Source of the DNA: Ricinus communis
Lineage: Eukaryota > Streptophyta > Magnoliopsida > Malpighiales > Euphorbiaceae
NCBI RefSeq assembly: GCF_019578655.1
Contig: NC_063257.1
Span: 25,933,939 to 25,997,938 of the forward strand
Length of the DNA: 64,000 bases
Direction of reading: 5' to 3'
In this document: positions 46,475-58,909 of the stretch, in pieces
Layout of the letters: every line of letters starts with the position of its first letter
Position numbering within the stretch: the stretch's first letter is position 1
Notes under the pieces: generated by a model
Seen by the model: the letters and a program-made list of their open reading frames with translations, nothing else
What the model was told of the DNA's origin: nothing
The model's database searches: none
Position numbers and translations under genes: made by a program

Positions 46475-47681
46475 ACTTGCAAAAGTACTCCTCTTACAGG
46501 CTATTTTCTCATATCTACAAATATATCCCTCTTACGGGGTTGCTTTCTCATATTAAGAAATATACCCTTATTATGGGGTTGCTTTCTTATATTAAGAAAT
46601 ATACCCTTATTATGGGGTTAGTTTGACATTCTCATAAATATACCGCTATTATGAAATTGTTTTCTTATATTAACAAACACACCCCTTTTACGGGATTGCT
46701 TTCTTATATTCACAAATATACCTCTCTTACAGGGTTGTTTTCTCATATTCATAAATATAGCCTGTCTACACAGTTGTTCTCTCATACTCATAAATATACC
46801 CCTATTATGGGGTTATTTTCTCATTCTCACAAATATACCACTTTTATGCGGTTGGTTTTTCATAGTTACAAATAGACCCCTCTTACAAGGTTGTTTTCTC
46901 ATATTAATAAATATACCTCTCTTATGAGGTTGTTTTCTTATATTAAAAAATATACCCCTATTACGGGGTTGTTTTCTCATATTTACAAATATACCCCACT
47001 TACGGGGTTGTTTTCTCATATTTCATAAATATACCCCTCTTCCGGAGTTGATTTCAGATATTCATAAATAGACCCCTTTGACGAGGTTGTTTTCTCATAC
47101 CCACAAATATACCCCTCTTACGGGGTTATGTTCTCATATTCACAAACATACCCCTCTTACACGGTTGATTTCTCATATTCATAAATATACCTCTTTTGCG
47201 GCATTGTTTTCTTATACTCACAAATATACTCCATTTACTGTGTTGGTTTCTTATAGTGACAAATATATCCCTCTTACGAAGTTGTTTTCTCATTTTAAAA
47301 ATATACCTCTTTCATTGGGTTACTTTCTGATCCTCATAAATGGACCCCTCTTACGAGGTTGTTTTCTCATATTCATAAATATACCCCTCTTACAAGGTTA
47401 TTTTCTCATATTAAGAAATATGCCCCTATTACAAGGTTGTTTTCTCATATTCACAAATATAGCCCTCTTACGGAGTTGATTTCTGATATTCATAAATAGA
47501 CCCCTTTTACAAGGTTGTTTTCTCATACTCACAAATATACCACCCTTACAAGATTATTTTCTCATATTAACATATATGCCCCTCTCACATGGTTGATTTC
47601 TCATATTCATAAACATCTGCATTATTTTCTCATACTCATAAATATACTCCACTTACTAGGTTGTTTTCTTATAATGACAAA
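46475..47681. repeat. 39-bp satellite array, second block
   Basis: About 31 monomers continuing the main block after element E. Ends at 47677-47681 with ACAAA, the target duplication of F. Confidence 0.95.
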
Positions 47682-49158
47682 TGATATGCATTATGTTACA
47701 TATGTTTATATGCCCAATTACTTCCATTTTTGTGCAGAGTTATCTTGTTTTATGCCAGATTCACCTTGTTTGGTTCCTTTCATGTTTCAGGTGATCATCG
47801 ATAGACATTATCAATATTTGAAGGAGATATGTGTGAATACAGATCAGAATCCATCAAATTGGAGCAAAGGCTAGCATTTCAAGGTTGAGCACGGCCTAGA
47901 CTCGGGCTGTGCTGAACCATCGATATTTAACCCTCAAAAGTTACCTTTCGGCACGGTTTCCAAGGCCACCACGGTCTCCATCATGGCTCGTAGTGGCTCA
48001 GCACCGGCAAGAGCACGGTCAGGGAGAAGAACCTACTTTTCGGGACTCGAAGGTCTAGCACGGCCTGGACTCCGCCCGTGTTGACCAGCACAGGCTTGAC
48101 CACGGTTGTGCTGGGAAATTTATATAGGCAAAATCGATTTATTTTGCTAGGCTTGGATTTTCTGATTTTAGATCTCACATACGCGTGTGAGCCACCCCTT
48201 TTTAGACTTCGATATTCAACTTTAGGAGACTATTTCGCATATTGAAGGATGGATTTCAGTGGTTCAACATTGAAGATCAAGAGTGGATTTGGAGGCATTC
48301 AAGAGGGAATTCCAGGTTCATTATTTAGATTTGGAGATTTAGGAATGTTCATCTGACTTAAAGAAGAAAGGTGTACATGTTTTCAATTTTCTTTTCTATA
48401 TTTGTTCCTTATTTTGTGTTATTCGTTAGCATGAGTAGCTAGAACTATTGAACCCATTGAGGTTCCTTTATTTGTTGGATTGCACTTAATGTTTATGAGA
48501 TTTTGATTATTAATGCTTGTATTCTTCTTGCTTTAAGTATTAATAAGATATCACATCATTCATGAGATGTTGTAAATTGTGTTGTTCAAATTGCTTTATG
48601 TAATTGAGAAATTCATTTAGTAGTTGGAAATTTGAATAGCAAGAACTGGTCAGTCATCACTTAGAGATAAGAGTAATTAACTAGCCGGATTAAGAATTAA
48701 CAACTGTTAATAGAAGTGGATTAATCTTAAGGCTAACCTAAAATCAATCATTAGGAAGAGATTTCGTCGTTTAAGTTCTTAGGTTTAGGAATTCGGTGTT
48801 TTCGAGAGGCAAATCGAATTCAATTTAGAATTTGCTCACCACTAATCACAATTGTGTAATCAATCTAATCTCTACCTTCACTAAAATCCAATTAGCTTAG
48901 GTCCCCTTGGGTTTGCTTTCTTCCTTTGATTGTTTCACTAAACCTTTGCAGATTGCTTGACATTTAGCTAATCACTTAGCTTGCATCTAGTCATAGAATA
49001 GTAATTTCATTAATTTTATTTAAGGTTAGATAACATAAGACGCAGATTAGTTCCAGGATCACCCTTTCCAGAGAATACGATCTTGATACTCGCCATTAGT
49101 GCTAGTCTACATTGATAGGTTCACTACCTTATATTGTAGCTACATAAATAGCCCATCA
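47682..49158 (+). repeat. 5' LTR of element F
   Basis: 1477 bp, TGATATGCAT to GCCCATCA. CACGG cluster at 47886-48114, TATATA at 48121-48126. Confidence 0.92.
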
Positions 49159-49396
49159 ATAAATATATCCCTCTTACGGGGTTGTTTTCTCATTTTCAAA
49201 AATATACCCCTTTTATGGGGTTGTTTTCTGATACTTACAAATAGACCTCCTCTTACGGGGTTGTTTTCTTATATTCACAAATATACCCCTCTTACGAGGT
49301 TGTTTTCTCATATTAAAAAATATACCCCTATTACGAGGTTGTTCTCTCATATTCACAAATATACCCCTCTTATGGGGTTATTTTTTCATATTCACA
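49159..49396. repeat. Displaced satellite patch inside element F
   Basis: Six 39-bp monomers directly after the 5' LTR. Monomer by monomer they match the satellite directly after the 3' LTR (55138-55375), including the variant order. The patch begins ATAAA, one change from the target duplication ACAAA. Confidence 0.9.
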
Positions 49397-49507
49397 CAAT
49401 TTATGTTTGTGTTACTCTAGCCATTTTTTGTTTTCTGTCTTTTGATTCTTTATTCTTTTATTCATTTCTATATTCTTTGGTTGCTACCTCTTAATTTCAG
49501 GTAGTTT

Positions 49508-50760
49508 ATGACCAGGAGCTCTAATCCTACCACTGTAGATCCTCTTGCTGAACTAGAGCGATCCCTCCACCTTCTGAGGAAGTGTATGCAAGAAGAAGAG
49601 GAAGCGCGGATAGAGATTGAAGCCCTTACGAATAGACCAGCAGAGATGGGAGACAACAACAACAACCAAGCTGCGGATAAAAATAGGACAATGTATGAGT
49701 TTGTTAGACCCTCTCTTGTAGGGACACAGACAAGTATAGTGCGGCCACATGTGGTAGCTAACAACTTTGAGATAAAGCCGAACGTGATACAAATGGTCCA
49801 GAATAGTGTGTAATTTGGGGGATTGCTGAGCGAGGGTCCAAACGCTCATATAGCCAGCTTCTTAGCAATCTGTGATAACTTCAAGATAAATGGAATGACT
49901 GATGATGCCATTCGGTTGAGGCTGTTTCCTTTTTCTTTGAGGGACCGAGCGAAGAGATGGTTACAGTCACTCCCAACCAACACTATTATGACATGGAGTT
50001 CTTTAGCTGAAAAATTCTTATATAAGTACTTTCCTCCTGCTAAAACTGCTAAATTGCAAAATGACATATCTTCTTTTGTGCAGTTCGATGACGAGAGTAT
50101 GTATTATGCCTAGAAGAGGTACAAGGATTTGCTTCGATGTTGCCCGCATCATGAATTACCAGTATGGATGCAGGTTTAAACTTTCTATAGCGGTTTGAAC
50201 CTCGATACTAGGCAGATGGTAGATGTTGCAGCAGGTGGGGCCCTAAACAGTAAGACACTAGAGCAGGCGCAAAATCTGATAGAGGAGATGACCATGAACA
50301 ACTACCAGTTGCAATCCTCTAAGAGTCGGCCAATCAAGCAGGGAGTTTTCAACCAGCTAGATTCCACAGCAGCCTTGGCAACTCAAGTGGAGCTTCTGAC
50401 TAAGAAATTAGACCAATTCCAAATGACGGTTCATGCAGCACAGATAAACTGCGAGTTCTGTGGTGACCCGCACTACAGTGCAAACTGTAATGCGGGAGGT
50501 ATGTTTGCTTCACCTTCCACTTCTTCTCCTTCTTCATCCTCTATTTTTTCTGCTGACCTTGAACAGGTAGACTATATGGGTAATGCACCTAGACAGCAGA
50601 ATAATCCATACAGCAACACATACAATCTCGATTAGCGCAATCATCCCAACTTCAGTTGGAGGAATAACAACGCCTAGAAACCATTCGGCTTTTAGAGACT
50701 GCATCAGCAACAGCCCTACCCGCAAGCTGGTGCATCCCAACTACCTCCACCTTAGGAGAA
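49508..50760 (+). pseudogene. gag of element F
   Basis: Frame 49508-49813 gives the N-terminus (ELERSLHLLRK, then TMYEFVRPSL). After a TAA at the position of Gln, frame 49823-50113 is the gag core, with [21 protein letters not shown] and [15 protein letters not shown]. Frame 50195-50635 adds AAGGALNSKTLEQAQNLI and a zinc-knuckle-like CEFCGDPHYSANC (CX2CX4HX4C). At least seven stops interrupt gag; most are TAG where related copies have Gln. Confidence 0.85.
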
Positions 50761-51690
50761 GAAGCCCAATCTCGAGGTGTTGGTGATGAAATTTGTGTTC
50801 TCTACTGGCAATAGGTTCCAGTAGACAGACATCGCACTTAGGAATTAGCAGGCCTCCCTTCAGAATTTAGAGACTCAAATAGGCCACATTTCTAGGATGT
50901 TGGCTGCAAGGCAGCTAGGGACTCTGCCTAGCACTGCAGAGTCCAACCCGAGGAAGCATGTGAATGCAATCATGTTGCGGTCATATCAGTATGTTCCTGT
51001 TCCTTTTGTTCCTAACAATGATGCTGATGTGCAGGTATATTCAAGTAGGGAAGTTGAAGCTACCCAGGCAAAGGAACCAGAGAAGGAAGAGCCAAAGGAG
51101 ATTCCACTGAGGGAATACCAGCCTAAAATTTCGTAGCCTGCTAGATTAAAGCAGGCGCAAGTCGAGCAGCGGTTTAGTAAATTTCTGGATATTTTTAAAC
51201 AATTGCATATAAATTTACCTATTGTTGAAGTTATTTCGCAGATGCCTAGGTATGCGAAGTTCTTGAAGGAGATTCTTAGCAACAAAAGGAGGTTTGAGGA
51301 CTTAGCGTGTGTGACACTAAAAGAGGAATGTTCGGCAATTTTCTAGAACAAGTTACCGGAAAAGCAACATGATCCAGGGAGTTTTACTATTCCTTGTGTT
51401 ATAGGTAACTTATTTGTTAATGATGCTTTAGGTAATTTAGGGGCTAGCATTAATGTAATGATGTACAACTTATTTGTAAAATTGGGGTTAGGAGAGACCA
51501 AATCCACTAACATGAGTATACAATTAGCTGATAGATATGTTAAGTATCCTAGGAGTATTGTAGAGAATGTGCTTGTAAAAGTAAATAAATTTATATTTCC
51601 TATTGATTTTGTGATTTTAAACATAGACGGTGAGACTACTGTACCCTTCATTCTAGGTAGATCTTTTCTTGCAACATCTAGGCAATGATA
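50761..51690 (+). pseudogene. Gag C-terminus and protease of element F
   Basis: Frame 50897-51136 has the VNAIMLRS linker. 51140-51450 carries the RYAKFLKEIL segment with a TAG at 51344-51346. The protease active site reads NLGASINVM (about 51436-51460): the catalytic Asp is Asn, so the enzyme is inactive whatever the stops do. Frame 51458-51688 continues to FILGRSFLATS. A frame change at about 51688 leads into the tail. Confidence 0.85.
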
Positions 51691-52260
51691 GATGTTTGTG
51701 ATGGAAAATTAAAACTTAGGGTAGGGGATGAGACTGTCACTTTTGACTTGCATAATTCCATAAGCCAATCTTTAGATCATAATAATATTATGTATGCTGT
51801 TAATGCATTTGATGATGCTATTAAGACATAGTTGTAGGAAGTATTAGTTGAAGACCCTTTACAAGTATTAGATGAGCATGAGCTGTCAAATGAGGAAGTG
51901 TTGGAGCAGCTTGAGTTTTTGTTAGCAAACGAGCCAAGCAACAATACTGATGAGTTTGCGGTGATTGACAGGATAGGTGTGTAGAAGTTGAGGCCATCAC
52001 TTGAGGAACCGCTGGTTCTCGATTTGAAAGAGACGTCTTGACGATGCGCATATGGATGAGGATAACAGGCTGCCTATCATTTCAGTAGCATACTTGACAC
52101 ACGAGGCGAGGGAAATGACATTGCCTTCTCGAACGACGTGCCTAAAAGCGGTCGCTTGGAGGACTGTTGACATTCTAAGTATCCATAACTTGGCAGTTCA
52201 ATCACAACATATGTCAAACCCGCACATGCAGGGAGTTAGCACAGAGTCCAACTAAATGAC
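51691..52260 (+). pseudogene. Protease tail, linker and RT start of F, up to the deletion
   Basis: Reads IDVCDGKLKLRVGDE, then DEHELSNEEVLEQLEFLLA (the linker also kept in D and E). Frame 52052-52255 begins LPIISVAYLT and LKAVAWRTVDI, matching the start of gypsy RT. It then runs out within about 40 codons, and the post-pol box follows, so the polymerase core is deleted. Confidence 0.7.
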
Positions 52261-52269
52261 TCGAGAAAT

Positions 52270-52298
52270 AAAAAGAAGCGCTTGGGAGGCACCCCAAC
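52270..52298 (+). other. Post-pol hairpin box of F
   Basis: AAGAAGCGC, then TTGGG, loop AGGCAC, CCCAA. Confidence 0.78.
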
Positions 52299-52513
52299 TT
52301 TTTTTATTTAGTTCTAGAACATTTATTTTAGTTTTATTTTCATATTTTATTTAATTTTTAATTTCAGTTTCTATTATTTCTTTATTTTTTATTTTCAGCT
52401 CCTGCTGAAGACCCACCAAATTTCCACTCCACCAGCCTCGGCAGATGATCAGTGCAGTCCCCCTAGATCTTCTTTTTATTTGTACATCCCATGCGAGGTA
52501 CCCACTTCGTTTT

Positions 52514-52546
52514 ACACTAAGGACAGTGTGTTCTTCAACTGTGGGG
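52514..52546 (+). promoter_or_regulatory. Internal hairpin and purine tract of F
   Basis: ACACT, loop AAGGAC, AGTGT (52514-52529), then AACTGTGGGG (52537-52546). Confidence 0.8.
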
Positions 52547-53969
52547 TGGGTGTGGGTAACATATGTTCTCTTCTCTTTCCTATGACTTTTGGATGTGTCT
52601 AAAATTGCTGTCACTAGTGTTGTATATTGTTAGGATGTTAGAACCTATGTTCTTCATGTCGCTTAAGCTTAGTTTGTTCTTCTATAATTAGTGATTTAAT
52701 TCATATACTTGTAATTGTTTATCCCTCTCGATTCAATTTCACTATATTCAATATGTCACTTAGGCGGGGTTAAATCGGTGTTGCTTGAGTTCTTTATAAA
52801 TTTTCAGCCTTTATCTTTGAACTTTGATTATGCCAATCTCTTATACAATTTATATGATGATTCAATTGATAAGTCTTGGAACCAATTGCGAATTTTAGCC
52901 ATTTCAAACGTGAGTTTTTAAACCAAAATTTAAGCATCCATTGCAAAGTATGCTCATGATTTTTCTTGTTTGAGTGTGCACTGTACTTAATTGTATTTTT
53001 AGAACTTGCTCTGTAATGCTTGTTGAGGTTACATGAATTTTTGAATACCATTAAATGATTTGGGCAACTTAGGATTGACCACATCTAGCCAAAAGCCTAC
53101 CCTTTGTTTCCATTAGTCAACCAGTTTTGAGCCTTAACCTTTTCTTCATGATTTACACCTATACACTACATTTATACCATTCTCTACATTTGTCTTTTCT
53201 TTCACCCTGTATACTGAATAATTATGTGTTATGCTTCTTCTTTTATGGAATCATAGTGCCTAATTTTGTTAGAAATTCACTTAATCCTTTTAATCATTCT
53301 TTAATGCTCCCTTCAATCCAAATTATATAACTATTCTCGTTGTTTGTATCATTAACCATGCAGCCTCAGTGTAAGCTGCTGTGGTATATATAAAAAGAAG
53401 AAAAGAGAACTTTTTTTGTTTTGTTTCTTAGCTCTTTTCTCTTTTGGATTCAATTCTTTTAAGCATCCTCTACTTCAAATAATGCTTAGTGAGTACTTTT
53501 GTTGATTTGTCATTCAGTTTCTAAAGCATTCATTCTAAATAATTACATGATTTTCAGTATACTTTGCACTTCTATCCAAATTTTCTTACCTTTACCTTAG
53601 CCACATTTCAACCCTTATAAAGACCCTTTGATTTTGGTATTCATTTATTTGCAGTAGCGAACATGGGATCTATGAGCAAGTTTATGGTAAATAGGTTTTG
53701 TGCAACTGTATTGAGGGAATATTTTTGTTTACTTATAAACACTATGAGTGATTTGAGAGATCCCTATGAGGCAATGGTTCCTCGTCTTTAATGCTGAGTT
53801 GTTATATAACTTGTACTTCGAGATGGTATTATTATAGTTCTTCTTTGAAGGTGTATGATTTGTTTAGCTACTTGAGTTTCATTCTTTATATGTTGAATAA
53901 GGTTAAGTTGTGAACCTTCGCATGGATTTTGAGGGGTGATTGTTGCTTGTATATGTATTGAGTTATTGA
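52547..53969 (+). other. 3' noncoding region of F
   Basis: AT-rich, no ORF of note. Shared box at 53586-53638 (CATTTCAACCCTTATAAAGA core). TTAGAACTTGCTCTGTAATGC near 52998. Confidence 0.65.
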
Positions 53970-54003
53970 TTGGTTGAGTAGAAGCAAAAGCTTAAGTGTG
54001 GGA
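53970..54003 (+). promoter_or_regulatory. Terminal hairpin and polypurine tract of F, decayed
   Basis: TTGGTT, loop GAGTAG, AAGCAA (53970-53987; one stem mismatch), then AAGTGTGGGA, just before the LTR at 54009. Confidence 0.75.
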
Positions 54004-54008
54004 TGATT

Positions 54009-55137
54009 TGATATGCATTGTGTTACACATGTTTATATGCCCAATTACTTCCATTTTTATGCATAGTTATCTTGTTTTATGCCAGAATCACCTGTGTTTT
54101 GGTTCCTTTCATGTTTTAGGTGATCATCGATGGACATTATCAGTATTTGAGGGATATACGTGCGAATACGGACCAGAATCCATCAAAATTGAGCAAAAGC
54201 TAGCATTTTAAGGTTGAGCATGGCCTAGACTCTAGCCATGCTGAACCACTGATATTTGACCCTCAAAAGTGACCTTTCGGCACGGTTTCTGAGGCTACCA
54301 TGGTCTCTATCACGGCCCGTGGTGGCTCAACACCGGCGAGGGCACGGTCAGGAAGAAGAAGGGTGTAGATGTTTTCAATTTTCTTTTTTGTATTTGTTCC
54401 TTATTTTATGTTATTTGTTAGCATGAGTAGCTAGAACTGTTGAACCCATTGGAGTTCCTTTGTTCGTTGGATTGCACTTAATGTTTAAGAGATTTTGATT
54501 ATCAATGCTTGTATTCTTCTTGCTTTCAGTATTAATAAGGTATCACATCATTCATGAGACATTTTGAATTGTGTTGTTTTAATTGCTTTATGTAATTGAG
54601 AAATTCATTTAGTAGTTGGAAATCTGAATAGCAAGAACTGGTTAAAGATCACTTAATCAACTAGTCGTATTAAGAATTAACAACTCTTAATAAAAGTGGA
54701 TTAATCTTAAGGCTAACCTAAAATCAATCGTTAGGAAGAGATTCTGTCGTTTAGGTTCTTAGGTTTAGGAATTCGGTGTTTTTGAGAGGGAAATCGAATT
54801 CAATTTAGAATCCACTCATGGGTAATCACAATTGGTAATCAATCTAATCCTTACCTTCACTAAAATCCAACTAGCTTAGGTCCCCTTAGGTTTGCTTTCT
54901 TCCTTTGATTGTTTCACTAAATCTTTGCAGATTGCTTGACATTTAGCTATCACTTAGCTTGCATCTAGTCATAGAATAGTAACTTCATCAATTTTATTTA
55001 AGGTTAGATAATATAAGATGCTGGAGTAGTTCTAGGATCACTCTTTCCCGAGAATATGACACTAATACTCGCCATTAGTGGTAGTCTACATCGATAGGTT
55101 CACTACCTTAGATTATAGCTACATAAATAGCCCATCA
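54009..55137 (+). repeat. 3' LTR of element F, with promoter deletion
   Basis: 1129 bp. Compared with the 5' LTR it lacks about 340 bp corresponding to 48032-48367 (end of the CACGG cluster, TATA box, start of R). The junction at 54354-54361 falls in AGAAGAAG, a short repeat present at both ends of the missing segment in the 5' LTR. Confidence 0.88.
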
Positions 55138-57572
55138 ACAAATATATCCCTCTTACGGGGTTGTTTTCTCATTTTTAAAAAATATACCCCTTTTATGGGG
55201 TCGTTTTCTAATACTCACAAATATACCCCTCTTACAGGGTTGTTTTCTCATATTCACTAATATAACCCTCTTATGAGGTTGTTTTGATATTAAAAAGTAT
55301 ACCCCTATTACGAGGTTATTCTCTCATATTCACAAATATACTCCTCTTACAGGGTTGTTTTCTCATATTCATAAATATACCCTTTTTACAGAGTTGATTT
55401 CTGATATTTATAAATAGACCTCTTTTACGACGTTGTTTTCTCATACTCACAAATACACTCCTCTTATGGGGTTATTTTCTAATATTTACAAATATAATCC
55501 TCTCACACGGTTGATTTCTCATATTCATAAATATATCCTTTTTCGTCAATGTTTCCTTATACTCATAAATCTACTCCACTTATTGGGTTATTTTCTTATA
55601 ATGACAAATATATCCCTCTTACAGGGTTATTTTTTCATTTTAAAAAATATACCCCTTTTATGGGGTTGTTTTCTAATACTCACAAATACACCTCTCTTTA
55701 GGGTTATTTTTTCTAAAATTCACGAGTATACCCCTCTTATAGGTTGACTTCTCATATTCATAAATAAACCCCCTACTATGGGGTTATTTTCTCATATCCA
55801 CTAATATACCCCTCTTACAGGGTTGTTTTCTTATATTCACAATCATACTCCTCTTAAGGATTGTTTTTTCATATTCACAAATATATCACTCTTATGCGGT
55901 TGTTTTGTAATGTTGACTGTTGTTTTCTTATATTGACAAACATAGCCCGTTTACGCAGTTGTTTTCTCATACTCACAAATAACCTCTCTTACGGGGTTAT
56001 TTTCTCATATTAACAAATATACCCCTCTTACGTGGTTGCTTTCTCATATAAAGAAATGTACCCCTATTATAGGTTATTTTCTCATTCTCACAGATATATC
56101 ACTCTTACGGGGTTTCTTCTTATAATGATAAATATATGGGGTTGTTTTCTAATACTTACAAATACACCCCTCTTTCGGGTTTATTTTCTCATATTCACAA
56201 ATATACCCTTCTTACAGGGTTGCTTTCTCATATTAAGAAATATACCCTTATTATAGGGTTATTTTCTCATTATCATAAATATATCGCTCTTACAGGGTTG
56301 TTTTCTCATATTGACAAATACACCCCTCTTACATGGTTATTTTCTCAAATTAAAAGATTTTAACCCTTTTATGCGGTTGTTCTCTCGTACTCACAAATAT
56401 ACCCCTCTTGCGGGCTTGTTTTGTTAAGTTGATAAATATACCCCTTTTACGAGGTTATTCTATTATAGTCACAAATGTACCTCTCCTACTAGGTTGTTTT
56501 CTAATATTGATAAATATACCCCTCTTACGACATTTGTTTCTAATATTAAAAGTTATACCCGTTTTACGGGGTTGTTTTCTCATACTAACAATATACAATC
56601 TTACGGGGTATTTTCTCATATTCACTAATATACCACTCTTACGGAGTTAATTTCTCATATTCATAAACACATCTATTTTACCGCATTGTTTTCTCATAGT
56701 CATTAATATACCCGACTTACGAGTTTGTTTTCTTATAATGACAGATATACTTCTCTTTCGAGGTTGTTTTCTTATTTTTAAAAAATATTCCCCTTTTATA
56801 GGTTTGTTTTCTGATACTCACAAATACACCCATCATACGGGGTTTTTTTCTCAAATTCAGAAATATATATGTCTTATAGGGTTGATTTCTCATATTCATA
56901 AATAAACCCTATTATAGGGTTATTTTCTTATATTCACAAATATACCCCTCTTATAGGGTTGTTTCTTCATATTCACAAATATACCACTCTTTCGAGGTTG
57001 TTTTCTAATATTGATAAATATACCACTCTTACGAGGATTGTTTTCTCATATTCATAAATATAGCTTATTTACGCGATTGTTTTCTTATATTCACAGATAT
57101 ACACCTATTACAGGGTTATTTTCCCATATTAACAAATATACCCCTCTTACGGGGTTGATTTCTCATATTCATAAATATACCCCTTCTACGGTGTTGTTTT
57201 CTGATACTCACAAATATACTTAACTTACAGGGCTATTCTCTTATATTGATAAATATACCTCTTTTACGAGGTTGTTTTACGATATTCATAAATAAACCCC
57301 TTATATGGCATTGGTTTATGATACTCACAAGTATACCCCTCTTACTGGGCTATTTTCTAATATTGACAAGTATGCCCTCCTTACAGGCTTGTTTTCTTAT
57401 ATTGACAAATATAGCTCGTTACACAGTTGTTTTCACTTACTTAAAAATATACCCCTTATACGGGGTTATTTTCTCATATTAACAAATATACCCCTCTTAC
57501 AGGGTTGATTTCTCACATTCATAAATCTACCCCTCTTACGGGGTTATTTTCTCATATTTAGAAATATACCCC
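55138..57572. repeat. 39-bp satellite array, fourth block
   Basis: About 62 monomers between F and G. Same variant classes as the main block. Confidence 0.95.
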
Positions 57573-57764
57573 TGATATCCTTGATATTACACATGCTTGC
57601 ATGCTTGATTTTGAGTCGTTTTTAGGGAAAATTATGTGTTTGTATTAGAATCACCTTGTTTTAGTTTTCTTTATGTCTCAGGTGTTTTTCTAGGTACATT
57701 ATCAAAGTTAGAGAGAAATTGGACCAAAATCGGGAAGAAATGGATGAATCGGGCGCATTAGACT

Positions 57765-58046
57765 ATTCAACACACACTGCCAACAATCCCATGCTGAGGA
57801 GCATGGTTAGGATCAGAGGGTGTGCTGAAATTCCTTACCCATGGTGATAAGAAATGATTTGCAACACGGTTTTTGAGAGTGGCACAGCCTAGGAGCATGC
57901 CTGTGCTGAGGAGCACATCCCAAATCCAAGCCATGCTGAAGAAGGCCAGATGTACAATTTTAGCTCAACATGCCATGGACCTAGACCGTGCTGGTCAACA
58001 CGGCCCAAATCCAAATCGTGTTGGATCCCGAAATCTTATTTAAAAG
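57765..58046 (+). promoter_or_regulatory. CACGG-type cluster and TATA-like box, LTR of G
   Basis: A diverged cluster with CCGTGCTG, CACGGCCC and AACACGG pieces at about 57790-58022, followed by TTATTTAAAAG (58036-58046). Confidence 0.55.
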
Positions 58047-58909
58047 AAAAAAAAAGAAAGAATAAAAGGATTCGAAGGATTCTGGGAGAGAGAGAATTTT
58101 AGGGTATTCAAAACAGACTTTAAGAGCAACCTTCCAAATGATCAAGAAGAGGAAAACAAAAACGAATTCCAAATGATCATCCAAATAGCTATTTTTTAGG
58201 ATTGAATTGAAGATTCAAAGGAAAGAAGAAGGAGATCTTGAGCTGCAGAGATTGGATTCAGAGTTATTTGAGAGGGGATAGCATCTCCACCATTTGAGAA
58301 AAGGGTGTTCATGTTCTTGTTGATTCTTTTTTACTTTGTATTTGATTCTTGTATTAGTTTAATCATGAATATGTGTAACTAATCTCATTAGAACCCATTT
58401 GGGGGTGATCTTTAGCTATGATAGGCTTTTTTATGCTTAATTGATTGGATTGTTGATTTAAGATTGGGGTTTTCATTTAATTATAATAAAATCTATTATT
58501 TCTTCTTCATTGTTGAATCAATTTAAGAACTTCTTTGTAATTGAGAAATTCAACTGAGTTTGGACAACTGCTTGTGTGATTAAGTGATTTGCATCTTAGA
58601 GATAAGTGTAATAACTTACTAGAACAAGAACTAGACATTCTTATCAGTGGTAATTTAAATATTAATGCTATTCTAAAATCAATTGTTAGGAAGAGATTCC
58701 AACTTTAGATCTTTAGGATTAGAAATTGGTTACCTCTAGAGAGGCCAATTCATTTAAGAAATTATCCATAGATTGCAATTCTTAATCAATCAATTCATAA
58801 ATTATTATTTTTAAGCTGGCCAGCTAAATGGATCTCTAATTGGGTTAACTCATCTCATTGTCTTTTTCAAATTTCCATTCTTTTTGTTAAATTTAGTTTT
58901 CATTTGCAT

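Larger units (their letters stand above)
47682..55137 (+). mobile_element. Gypsy element F, non-autonomous, rearranged at its 5' end
   Basis: LTRs at 47682-49158 and 54009-55137, target duplication ACAAA (47677-47681 and 55138-55142). Inside: a satellite patch where the primer-binding site should be, gag, protease, a short RT start, post-pol box, both hairpin/purine-tract modules. LTRs begin TGATATGCATT, as in A, and gag is close to A and G. RT, RNase H and integrase are absent. Confidence 0.92.
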
